From Methanosarcinaceae archaeon (lineage in GTDB: Archaea > Halobacteriota > Methanosarcinia > Methanosarcinales > Methanosarcinaceae): 20,975 nucleotides of DNA. A program made the position numbers and the translations under genes. Below the pieces are notes generated by a model. It did not search any database, was not told the DNA's origin, and saw nothing but the letters and a program-made list of their open reading frames with translations. This document shows positions 6,963-13,786 of the stretch, in pieces. Position 1 is the first letter of the stretch. The number at the start of each line of letters is the position of its first letter. The stretch is taken from contig JAQVBP010000018.1 in the NCBI GenBank assembly GCA_028690255.1, positions 6,375 to 27,349 of the forward strand, in the 5' to 3' direction.

Positions 6963-8198
6963 TTGATCAAATCCATACTTGATAATGACCTTTACAAATT
7001 TACTATGCAAATGGCGGTGCTTGAACTCTTTCCAGATTCCCACGCAGAATACCGTTTTACCAATCGGGGAAAACAGCGCTTTACTGAAAGTTTTGTCGAA
7101 GAGCTGAAAAGGGCCATAGAAGAAGATCTGCCGAAAATGGCCCTGGCGGAGGAAGAGTATCTCTGGATTCGGGAAAATTGTCCTTTTTTCAAGCCCATGT
7201 ACCTCGAATATCTCAGGAATTACCGTTTCAGACCCGAAGAAGTCTGCGTAGCCCTGAATGAGGATATGAATCTGGAAATCCGGGTCAAAGGCCCCTGGCA
7301 CAGCACGATTCTCTGGGAAATCGTCCTCATGGCCATGGTTTCCGAGCTGTATTTCAACACGGTCGAGACAGGTTGGAAGGAAAATTGTGGAAAGCTTCCT
7401 TTCGGACCTGAGCCGACTGCGGACTTCCTTCCCTACGAAAGCCTTCTGGCAGCATATGACGAAAGAGTCCTTGAGATGGGAAAAGCCCTTGATGGAAAAA
7501 AGTGCAGCTTTTCGGAATTCGGGACCCGTAGAAGAAGAAGTTTTGAGATCCATGACCGGGTAATAAAAACCCTTAAAGGACTTCCGGCTCTTGCGGGCAC
7601 AAGCAACGTCTACCTCGCAAAAAAATACGGGCTTACCCCCATCGGGACCGTGGGTCACGAATGGATTATGGGCATTTCGGCCCTACTGGGACTCCGGAAA
7701 GCCAACTACTTTGCTTTTGAAAGCTGGGCAGAGGTTTATGGGGGAAACCTCGGAATCGCTCTTTCCGATACCTTTGGCTCAAAGGCTTTTTTTAAGGATT
7801 TTTCTCTCAAACTCGCAAAACTCTACGACGGGGTCCGCCACGACAGCGGGGACCCTTTTGCCTTTGTGGACAGGGTGGTCGAACACTACACAAAAATAGG
7901 AATTGATCCTTTGAAAAAGGTAGTCGTTTTCAGTGACGCTCTGGACGCTCTGGATGCAATCAGGCTAAAAGAGTACTGTGAAGGCAAAATTAACTGCAGC
8001 TTCGGAATAGGAACAAGCCTGACTAACAACTCCGATTTCTTCCGCGAAAGCCCCCCCCTCAATATGGTCATCAAACTGCACGAAATAAACGGAATCCCTG
8101 TCGTAAAACTTAGCGACTCCGGGGAAAAAGAGACCGGGGATCGGGATGCATTAAGGGTTGCAAACTACGTGTTCGGAAGAAAAGGCCTGGATGAATAA
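6963..8198 (+). CDS. pncB: Nicotinate phosphoribosyltransferase
   Basis: It converts nicotinate, PRPP and ATP to nicotinate mononucleotide, the salvage entry to NAD. The 411 residues match the length and order of bacterial (E. coli-type) PncB: LDNDLYKFTMQ at the N-terminus, FGTRRRRSFE at 186-195, GTSNVYLAKKYGLTPIGT at 212-229 and GHEW at 231-234. H232 corresponds to the histidine phosphorylated during ATP coupling. VRHDSGDPF is at 291-299, and FSDALD plus GIGTSLTN complete the PRPP and phosphate site. Start is TTG with GGAAG eight bases upstream and a well-placed TATA box. A T6 run begins two bases after the stop. It lies 3 kb from nadK but on the other strand, so a shared NAD theme may be coincidence. 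The close likeness to bacterial enzymes suggests gene transfer. Confidence 0.95.
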   Translation: MIKSILDNDLYKFTMQMAVLELFPDSHAEYRFTNRGKQRFTESFVEELKRAIEEDLPKMALAEEEYLWIRENCPFFKPMYLEYLRNYRFRPEEVCVALNEDMNLEIRVKGPWHSTILWEIVLMAMVSELYFNTVETGWKENCGKLPFGPEPTADFLPYESLLAAYDERVLEMGKALDGKKCSFSEFGTRRRRSFEIHDRVIKTLKGLPALAGTSNVYLAKKYGLTPIGTVGHEWIMGISALLGLRKANYFAFESWAEVYGGNLGIALSDTFGSKAFFKDFSLKLAKLYDGVRHDSGDPFAFVDRVVEHYTKIGIDPLKKVVVFSDALDALDAIRLKEYCEGKINCSFGIGTSLTNNSDFFRESPPLNMVIKLHEINGIPVVKLSDSGEKETGDRDALRVANYVFGRKGLDE

Positions 8199-8199
8199 G

Positions 8200-8239
8200 T
8201 TTTTTCATTTGGTATGAAAGTACGTTCAAGTACTTTCAT
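8200..8239 (+). terminator. T-run and 10-bp hairpin after pncB
   Basis: TTTTTT at 8200-8205 directly follows the pncB stop. It is followed by a perfect inverted repeat, ATGAAAGTAC (8214-8223) with GTACTTTCAT (8230-8239), around GTTCAA. The T-run suits archaeal termination. The hairpin's right arm also belongs to a sequence block duplicated upstream of the next paralogue near 9390, so it may instead belong to a promoter region. Confidence 0.45.
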
Positions 8240-8429
8240 TTATTTGTGTCTGTTACTCGAAGAGTTTCATGTGCGTTTTTTTGAAAAAACGATATGCAGG
8301 GGAAATATACATTTGCATAGCAAAACTAATAAGCTCACAGTCCCATACCTAATATAAACTACTTTAAGCTTATCCGGGGGGCCTGATAAAATATTACCGT
8401 TTGACGAAACCGAAGCGTTCGAACTCGGT

Positions 8430-9263
8430 ATGGCTGCAGTTCACGAAAAAAACGAAGCCGGGATATTGCAGGCCCTTGAGTACCTGGCTGACATTGCATT
8501 GAAATACGTTAGGGAAAAACAGGGGAAAGAAGCAGTAAGAATAATCAAGTACATAAAGGACATAGGGAAAGCTGCTGCCCTGCACCGACTTGAACCCGAA
8601 GCCACGAATGCAGTCATGAGCTATTCCCCACTTGCAAGGCTGGCCTGCAGGGTGGAAATGGAAGATGTCCTTATAGGTATTGCCATGGCCCTGGGGGAGA
8701 TTGGCAAAACAGCAGCTTCGGAAAAACTTGAGACTACCGCAAAAGTGGCAGCTTCCTGCCTTGGGGAAATGGGAAACACGGCAGCTTTTCGGAAGCTGAA
8801 AAATGAGTCCGTTGCTGTGGTCTATTCTCTGGGGGAAATAGGAAGGGCTCTTACAAAACAGAAACTCGGAGACGCTGCCGATAGCGCCATATCCTTGCTT
8901 GGGGAAGCCGGGAAGGCGGCAGCATCTCAAAATATTGAAAATGCGGCTATGAGTGCCGAGTTCCTTCTGGAAGAAATTGGGGTGAAAGCTATTGAAAAAA
9001 ACCTGAAGGAAGCCGCAGATTCCAGCGCTCGTTCCCTTGAAGGCATAGGGAAAGCCGCAGACAAACAGGGGCTTGAAGCGGCCCTGCTCCAGGCTTCCTA
9101 CTCTCTTGAAACAATCAAGGTTGATGCGGATGACAGGTACATGATGAGTGCGTCCATCATTGCCAGGGTGGCCCTGCAAAACCTTGAAATGATCGAAGTG
9201 AATAAAAAATCGAAAAAGTCCCGGAAAGCCGAAAAAGGACAAAAGAGCTCGGAAGCCTACTAA
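8430..9263 (+). CDS. 23-residue helical-repeat protein, first paralogue
   Basis: I do not recognise a named family. From the ATG at 8430 the 277-residue product is almost wholly repeats of exactly 23 residues. Units start at residues 19, 42, 65, 88, 111, 134, 157, 180, 203 and 226. A typical unit begins LGEIGK-A-A, continues KLE-AA, and ends with small residues and serine. The pattern of alanine and leucine predicts a stack of helices, like a shortened HEAT solenoid. There is no signal peptide or membrane segment, so it is probably cytoplasmic and may bind proteins. A lysine-rich tail (249-277) follows. Homology to the next gene continues upstream of 8430 in frame (ETEAFELG) to an ATA at 8391 aligned with the sister's ATG, so the real start may be non-ATG. 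The frame is open from 8358. A TAATATAAA box is at 8350-8358. Confidence 0.8.
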   Translation: MAAVHEKNEAGILQALEYLADIALKYVREKQGKEAVRIIKYIKDIGKAAALHRLEPEATNAVMSYSPLARLACRVEMEDVLIGIAMALGEIGKTAASEKLETTAKVAASCLGEMGNTAAFRKLKNESVAVVYSLGEIGRALTKQKLGDAADSAISLLGEAGKAAASQNIENAAMSAEFLLEEIGVKAIEKNLKEAADSSARSLEGIGKAADKQGLEAALLQASYSLETIKVDADDRYMMSASIIARVALQNLEMIEVNKKSKKSRKAEKGQKSSEAY

Positions 9264-9280
9264 ACTGCACCTCCCTAAAA

Positions 9281-9381
9281 CCTTTGTTTGATGTATCAGA
9301 TTTAGCATGAAAGGCGCTGAAAATTCTCAGAATGCGTGAAATATCAGAAACCTTCGTTGATGTATCAGATTTAGCATGAAA
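9281..9381 (+). repeat. Direct repeat pair, about 31 bp, 69 bases apart
   Basis: Copies at 9281-9312 and 9351-9381 share CCTT, one or two differing bases, then TTGATGTATCAGATTT and AGCATGAAA. They lie between the two repeat-protein genes. The core GATTTAGCATGAAA also occurs at 5167-5180 upstream of gap. The distance between copies equals the 69-bp coding repeat period of the flanking genes, but the sequence is noncoding here. Confidence 0.8.
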
Positions 9382-9460
9382 TTGCTGCTTACTTTCATTT
9401 TTTGTGCCTGTTATTCAAAGAATAACATGTACGTTTTTGAGGAAGGGGCCTTTAAGATAT

Positions 9461-9492
9461 TATATTACAATCCGTTTATATTACAATCCGTT
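9461..9492 (+). promoter_or_regulatory. Exactly duplicated 16-bp TATA segment upstream of the second repeat protein
   Basis: TATATTACAATCCGTT occurs twice head to tail (9461-9476, 9477-9492). Each copy supplies a TATA-like core. The downstream copy predicts a transcript start near 9505, almost at the ATG at 9510, and the upstream copy one near 9489. Two start sites 16 bases apart are therefore possible. Confidence 0.6.
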
Positions 9493-9509
9493 AACCCGGG
9501 GATGCTAAA

Positions 9510-10382
9510 ATGTCCAGATTGACCGAAACAAGGGCAATAGACCTGGGGCTGAACTCAGTTAAAGTAAATGACGAACTGGGAGTTTTCCGCTCCATTGATT
9601 TCTTGACTGAATTGGGAACAGACTACATTAACAAGAAGCTTGAACCGGACGCAAAAAGAACCATAACCCTGATAAAAGATATAGGAAAAGCAGCCGCCAG
9701 GCAGAGGATGGAGGTCGGGGCTTTTCTTGCTTTGAGGTCTCTTGAGAGGATGGCAAAAGTCGCATCAGGGAAAAATCTTGAAGATGCCGGCATAAGTATC
9801 ATGTACTCACTCTATTCGATAGGCAGAACCGCAGCTGAGGAGGATATGGAGATAATGGTAAGGATTGCGGCCTCCTATCTGGGAGCGATTGGAAATGCTG
9901 CAGCTCTCCAAAAACTGAGGAGGGAATCCCTTGTGGCCCCCCTTTCTCTCGGGACTATCGGAACTTCCGTACCCAGGCAGAGCCAGAGCTACGAAATCGA
10001 AAACGCAGGGCGTTTACCCGGGCTTTTCGGCCCTCTGGTCCGGGGGGAGATGCCCTCGGCCAGCAGGAAGATAAACGTCAGCAGCTCTGACCTGGCTGGC
10101 CTTGCCGGAATCTTATTTGCAAAAGAGAGGCGGAAAGGCTTTCCGGAAGACGCTATTTTCGAATCTGAAAATAACTATGAAAATCCGGATTTATTGAAAT
10201 TTGAGGATGCGATTATACAGGCTGCCCACTCGCTTGATACCTTCATTATCGAGGCCGATGCACGATACCTGATGACTTATGTAATCATGGGTAAACTGGG
10301 GCTTGATTTTTCTGGAGAAACTGAAACGGCCAACGAAGCGGAAAAACTGGACGGGATAAGAGCTAATCTTGAAGATAATTAA
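9510..10382 (+). CDS. 23-residue helical-repeat protein, second paralogue
   Basis: This 290-residue paralogue of the preceding gene starts with ATG after CCCGGGGATGCTAAA. It keeps the N-terminal cap (ETRAIDLGL versus ETEAFELGM) and 23-residue units starting at residues 9, 32, 55, 78, 101, 124 and, degenerate, 147. The third unit, IKDIGKAAA, is nearly identical in both proteins. Residues about 170-241 are a proline- and charge-rich segment without periodicity that stands where the sister has its seventh to ninth units. The final unit (LDTFIIEADARYLMT) again matches the sister's end (LETIKVDADDRYMMS). No enzyme motif or membrane segment is visible. Both proteins are probably helical scaffolds or binding modules, and function is unknown. 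It is convergent with fxsA. Confidence 0.82.
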   Translation: MSRLTETRAIDLGLNSVKVNDELGVFRSIDFLTELGTDYINKKLEPDAKRTITLIKDIGKAAARQRMEVGAFLALRSLERMAKVASGKNLEDAGISIMYSLYSIGRTAAEEDMEIMVRIAASYLGAIGNAAALQKLRRESLVAPLSLGTIGTSVPRQSQSYEIENAGRLPGLFGPLVRGEMPSASRKINVSSSDLAGLAGILFAKERRKGFPEDAIFESENNYENPDLLKFEDAIIQAAHSLDTFIIEADARYLMTYVIMGKLGLDFSGETETANEAEKLDGIRANLEDN

Positions 10383-10457
10383 AAATCTGAAACATTATTC
10401 ATAATCAGTATCTCTTCGGTTGGCTTGTTTATTATAATAAAGATATTTCCATAATTA

Positions 10458-10481
10458 AGTTGTCATGACACTATGTCAACT
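10458..10481. terminator. Hairpin between convergent genes
   Basis: AGTTG-T-CAT (10458-10466) pairs with ATG-T-CAACT (10473-10481) with one mismatch around GACACT. It lies between the ends of the second repeat-protein gene and fxsA and may terminate both. The flanking TCAACTACCCCTCAC also faintly recalls right ends of IS200/IS605-type elements, but no transposase trace is present. Confidence 0.4.
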
Positions 10482-10504
10482 ACCCCTCACGAAAACTATT
10501 CGAA

Positions 10505-10909
10505 TTAGTTGAAACCGGTGTACATCTTCATTTTCCACTGTCCGCTCTGAAGTTTCCGCCGGATCATTTCCCTAGCCAGGCCCACGTAGATTTCCCGGAT
10601 TTGCGGGACAAGCATGGAAAACCCTGCAAGATCGGTCAGGAAGCCGGGAGTCAGGAGGGCAAAGCCCCCTATAAGCACGAAAAGCCCATGCAGGAGTTCG
10701 TTTCCTGGCATGTGGCCCTGGCCTGTTGCATTCTGTATCTGGCGGAGCACGAGAAAACCCTGGCTTTTTGCCAGATAGGCCCCGATGGTCGCGGTAATGA
10801 GGATGATAAGCACGGTGTTAACGGGGCCTATTATCCCGCTGATTTTCAGCAGGAGGAAGAGCTCAACAAGTGGGATTACAAGGAAGAGAGAAAAGAGTTT
10901 TAAAAACAT
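10505..10909 (-). CDS. fxsA: FxsA family membrane protein
   Basis: FxsA proteins are small cytoplasmic-membrane proteins. The E. coli member suppresses F-exclusion of phage T7, but the cellular role is not known. The 134-residue product starts with a hydrophobic segment (MFLKLFSLFLVIPLVELFLL), has a second (NTVLIILITATIGAYLA) and a third around LLHGLFVLIGGFALL, and carries the hallmark TPGFLTD at 87-93. The C-terminus is basic and cytoplasmic. I chose the ATG at 10909, preceded by AAAAGGACAGCC. An ATG at 10948 would only add a lysine-rich, AT-derived stretch. An AAAATATAA box near 10968-10976 on the minus strand is a candidate promoter. Confidence 0.88.
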   Translation of the reverse strand: MFLKLFSLFLVIPLVELFLLLKISGIIGPVNTVLIILITATIGAYLAKSQGFLVLRQIQNATGQGHMPGNELLHGLFVLIGGFALLTPGFLTDLAGFSMLVPQIREIYVGLAREMIRRKLQSGQWKMKMYTGFN

Positions 10910-11181
10910 GGCTGTCCTTTTGAATTTTGTTTTTATTAATTTTTTCAATCAGTTTTTTTATTTTGAATTATATTTTGAATTGTAGAAAGTTATTGGCCTC
11001 TTCATCTATATTGTTTTTTTGGAAGGCCTGTTCCTTTTGCATCTTTCAGGAAGGAACAAAGGCCCTTTAAAATATTAGCAGGTTTATGCCCATTAGCAGG
11101 CCTGCCATTGAAAGTTAATCCTCCGCCCTGAGGCATCTTTTGAAGTTCGGGCTCCCTTTTATCAGAACCTAATTCTTTTTG

Positions 11182-11188
11182 AAAAAAA
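11182..11188 (-). terminator. Oligo-U tract after the MscS gene
   Basis: Seven T residues on the minus strand begin eight bases after the channel gene's stop, with a short complementary A-run following. This is a likely archaeal terminator, and it lies inside a 65-codon TTG-started frame that I therefore do not accept as a gene. Confidence 0.5.
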
Positions 11189-11195
11189 CTATCCC

Positions 11196-12434
11196 TCAAG
11201 CCTGTCCCGGCTCTTTTTCTTCCGCTATCTTCTCCAGTTCTTTTTCGAGTTTTCTGCGGCGGATGTAAAGGTGATCGGCTTTCAAATTCAGGCCTTGAAG
11301 GAGGTGGGACCTTGATTCGGGATCGCTTATTTCCTCGCTTTCTTCCTCCTGCTCCTTTATTTTTTTGAAACCAGCTTTTATTTCCTCTTTTCGGGTTCTT
11401 AAATATTCAAGTTTCAACATCAGGCCTTCCTTAAGCTTATTATCCGGGATGGCGTTAATCTGCTGTTCAAAGACCTTTTCCTTTTTCTCACAGCTCAAAA
11501 GGACTTTTTCAAGCCGGTCCAGAACCTCGGCCTCGATTGCTTTATCAAAGATGAATTCCTCTGGTTTTTTTTCAGAAAGTTTATTCCCTGCCCCGCTCCT
11601 GTCCCCGGTTCCAGCTCCGTCTCCCACCTCGATAGCCTTTTTAGGAGGAATGCAAATCGTGTTCTCCTTAAGGATCCGCTGGTTCATGAAATTGGGGGAA
11701 ACGATTTCTATACCGGCCTCATGGAGTGTATCAAGCACCGCTTTTTTAAAGTCCGAGCGGGCCGAAATCAGGCCTTCTATCTCTTTTAAAAGGCCCCCGA
11801 CCCTGTAGGTAACCGAAAAGTCCCCGAGTTCCATGACATGGACGAAGGGGGTTTCAAGGCCCGTGTTTTCCGCAGCAAGCACCAGGTTTTTTTCAATCTC
11901 CTGCCTGGGAATATCGTAGCCTAAGGAAACGGTCGTGTCGATGACCGTGCCCGATGTCCTTATCGTTTTTAAGGGATTTGAGACCAGCTTCAGGTTCGGA
12001 AGGGTTATAAGATCCCGGTCAACGGACTGGACCCGTGTGTAGAGAAGCTGCACGTCCGTGACCCGGCCGAAGACCTCCTCGCTTTCGATATAGTCCCCCA
12101 CCCGGAAGGGTTTGATCAGGCGCAGCATCATGCCGGACATGGCGTTTGCGATGAAGGTCGTCGAGGAGAGGGCAATTGAGGCCCCGGCAATGATCCCGAG
12201 CAGGTTCAGGAAAGACTGCTTGCTTTCCTCCGGCAGAGGCAGGCTCAGGAAGACCAGGGCCAGCCCGAAGAAAATGATTAAAAAGCGGAAAATCGTTTTG
12301 ATGAATCGGGTCTCTTTTTTATCGGGTATGATTCGGCCGAGCAGGTAATTAAAGGCAAGGAAGAGTAAAAGCGTGACTGCCAGAATTACAAGCCCTGTAA
12401 GATACTCTTTCGGAATCAATGTTTCCAATTCCAT
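11196..12434 (-). CDS. mscS: MscS-type mechanosensitive channel with charged helical C-terminal tail
   Basis: A small-conductance mechanosensitive channel that releases solutes on hypo-osmotic shock, acting in the cytoplasmic membrane. It has 412 residues. Predicted membrane helices are near 13-36, 44-65 and the pore-lining third helix 76-107, with the glycine/alanine-rich IIAGASIALSSTTFIANAMSG. KPFRVGDYI (108-116) and LPNLKLVSNPL (145-155) are the MscS beta-domain signatures. The canonical family fold ends near residue 270. Residues about 290-412 are an added, highly charged region predicted to be helical or coiled coil, perhaps a cytoplasmic assembly or sensing domain. The ATG has an excellent AGGAGGT eight bases upstream. 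It diverges from the CooC-like gene. Confidence 0.93.
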   Translation of the reverse strand: MELETLIPKEYLTGLVILAVTLLLFLAFNYLLGRIIPDKKETRFIKTIFRFLIIFFGLALVFLSLPLPEESKQSFLNLLGIIAGASIALSSTTFIANAMSGMMLRLIKPFRVGDYIESEEVFGRVTDVQLLYTRVQSVDRDLITLPNLKLVSNPLKTIRTSGTVIDTTVSLGYDIPRQEIEKNLVLAAENTGLETPFVHVMELGDFSVTYRVGGLLKEIEGLISARSDFKKAVLDTLHEAGIEIVSPNFMNQRILKENTICIPPKKAIEVGDGAGTGDRSGAGNKLSEKKPEEFIFDKAIEAEVLDRLEKVLLSCEKKEKVFEQQINAIPDNKLKEGLMLKLEYLRTRKEEIKAGFKKIKEQEEESEEISDPESRSHLLQGLNLKADHLYIRRRKLEKELEKIAEEKEPGQA

Positions 12435-12560
12435 TTCCAGGTACCTCCTCTCTTGCCTCCAGAAATCACTGTTTTTTAATCAGGTTCAAACGTAACCCAA
12501 ATCATAATTACAATTTCCTGTCAGCTCAAATAAGTACACAGGAAACAGTTTTAAGGCTCC

Positions 12561-12568
12561 TTATATAG
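12561..12568. promoter_or_regulatory. TATA element between divergent mscS and CooC-like genes
   Basis: TTATATAG is nearly symmetrical (CTATATAA on the other strand) and lies about 130 bases from either start. It could serve the channel gene or the CooC-like gene, giving leaders near 100 bases either way. In the plus direction the leader would contain the 21-bp repeat array. Confidence 0.45.
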
Positions 12569-12606
12569 CTTTATCAAATTATAGCTAGTAGTAAACGACA
12601 CAATCT

Positions 12607-12669
12607 TGTATGACTAATTTGTGAATATGTATGATTAATTTGTGAATATGTGTGATTAATTTGTGAATA
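12607..12669 (+). repeat. 21-bp tandem repeat, three copies, in the CooC-like gene leader
   Basis: Copies start at 12607, 12628 and 12649 and fill 63 bases exactly. They differ only at two positions. Each contains TAATTTGTGAATA, and the last two contain TGATTAATTTGTGA. The array ends 26 bases before the start codon. A 21-bp period equals two helical turns and would place each copy on the same DNA face, as in cooperative operators. Confidence 0.92.
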
Positions 12670-12695
12670 TAATACAGAAAATGAGGTAACAAAAC

Positions 12696-13559
12696 ATGAA
12701 AATTGCAGTCTGCGGAAAAGGTGGGAGCGGCAAAAGTACGGTCCTGGCCCTCCTTGCAAAAGAGCTGGCGAAAAAGTACAGTGTTCTGGTCCTTGATATC
12801 GACGAGTCCAATTACGGGCTGCACAGCAAGCTCGGGCTTGCAGCCCCCAGGGACCTGCTTGAATATTTTGGGGGGAAGCAGGGCTTTAAGGAAAAACAGA
12901 ATATGCCGAAGCCCCTGGCCCTCGAAGGCCTGAACGGGTTGGTGAAGGGAGTTGCTTTCCCTGGACATTTACAGCAGGAACTACAGCAACCCCAAAACCA
13001 GAAACTACAGCAACCCCAAAACCAGAAACAGCCGGAGGCCCCTTTTGAAAAGCGCTGGAGCCTATCCGAAATCCCTGCCGGGTTTGTGGTAGAAAAATCC
13101 GGCATAAAACTCATGTCCATCGGGAAAATCCAGGAGTTCGGGGAAGGCTGTGCCTGTCCCATGGGTTCTCTTACAAGGAAATTTTTTGAAAACCTTGACC
13201 TTGAAAAGGACGAGTTCGTGCTCGTAGACACATCCGCCGGGGTAGAGCATTTCGGCCGGGGCATTGACAGCTATTTTGACCTTATCCTGGTTGTAGTGGA
13301 CCCCTCCTACGAGTCCCTCAATCTCGCCGGAAAATTTGAAGAACTGGGTCGTCAGGCCGGAAACAAGGTATACTTTGTGCTCAACCGGGCCGAAACCGAC
13401 GTTAAGGGAGAGATGCTGGCCGCGGTCGAGGTCTCGAAAGTTGCCGCCGTGATCCCTGTAAACCGGGAACTTTTCAAAGCTTCCCTGAGAGGAGAAGAAA
13501 CGGATATTGAGCTTGAAGAAGTTTCGGGATTGGCCGAGTTTCTGGGAACTGGGATCTGA
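12696..13559 (+). CDS. CooC-like MinD/ParA-family ATPase
   Basis: CooC is the ATPase needed for nickel insertion into carbon monoxide dehydrogenase, and relatives serve other metal or corrinoid enzymes. The deviant Walker A, GKGGSGKS, is at residues 7-14, DIDE follows at the A' site, and C152-A-C154 in GEGCACPMG matches the CxC metal-binding pair of CooC dimers. LVDTSAGVEHFGRG is the Walker B/switch II region and FVLNRAE the base-binding part. ATG has GAGGT eight bases upstream. Residues 92-113 are a glutamine/proline-rich insertion made by a 24-bp in-frame tandem duplication (12981-13028). No dehydrogenase gene is nearby, so the client is unknown. The next gene is a DUF1638 protein, though a terminator-like hairpin separates them. 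Confidence 0.85.
   Translation: MKIAVCGKGGSGKSTVLALLAKELAKKYSVLVLDIDESNYGLHSKLGLAAPRDLLEYFGGKQGFKEKQNMPKPLALEGLNGLVKGVAFPGHLQQELQQPQNQKLQQPQNQKQPEAPFEKRWSLSEIPAGFVVEKSGIKLMSIGKIQEFGEGCACPMGSLTRKFFENLDLEKDEFVLVDTSAGVEHFGRGIDSYFDLILVVVDPSYESLNLAGKFEELGRQAGNKVYFVLNRAETDVKGEMLAAVEVSKVAAVIPVNRELFKASLRGEETDIELEEVSGLAEFLGTGI
12981..13028 (+). repeat. 24-bp in-frame coding duplication inside the CooC-like gene
   Basis: Two identical 24-bp copies (12981-13004 and 13005-13028) encode LQQPQNQK twice. A preceding LQQE looks like an older partial copy. The segment lies in the variable loop between the nucleotide-binding start and the CxC motif, so it is probably tolerated as a surface linker. Confidence 0.92.
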
Positions 13560-13570
13560 TCCAGATCCTT

Positions 13571-13586
13571 CCGGACGAAAGTCCGG
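13571..13586 (+). terminator. Hairpin with GAAA loop after the CooC-like gene
   Basis: CCGGAC (13571-13576) pairs perfectly with GTCCGG (13581-13586) around a stable GAAA tetraloop, starting 11 bases after the stop, followed by GGTTTAATTAATT. It is a probable transcript end or stabilising 3' structure. AATTAATTGTCA follows at 13592-13603 and recurs at 13670-13681. Confidence 0.6.
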
Positions 13587-13786
13587 GGTTTAATTAATTG
13601 TCAACCACTCCCGCCAGGTTCAGGTTTTCTGATAAAAGAAACTCTGTCGTACACCTTTCACCTCGTTGCAATTAATTGTCAGGTGTGCACCGGCCCGTAA
13701 CCACATATTTATATTTGAAATGATATTATATGTTATTATATCTATTCTGAATTCATTTTCAACAAAAAAGTGGAAAGTGGTTGTCA

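Noticed and set aside
8394..9308. 304-codon open frame antisense to the first repeat protein, longer than the sense frame
   Set aside because: It is Phe/His/Gly-rich without recognisable motifs and exists because the periodic Ala/Leu/Glu coding strand leaves few stops on the other strand. The sense frame has a clear paralogue and a 23-residue period.
9281..9381. Direct repeats as target-site duplications of an insertion
   Set aside because: The 38-39 bases between them hold no transposase or inverted ends, and the repeats are too long for target duplications.
11002..11199. 65-codon minus-strand frame starting with TTG overlapping the mscS stop
   Set aside because: The overlap is suggestive of coupling, but the frame starts with TTG, runs through the T7 terminator-like tract, and shows no recognisable motif.
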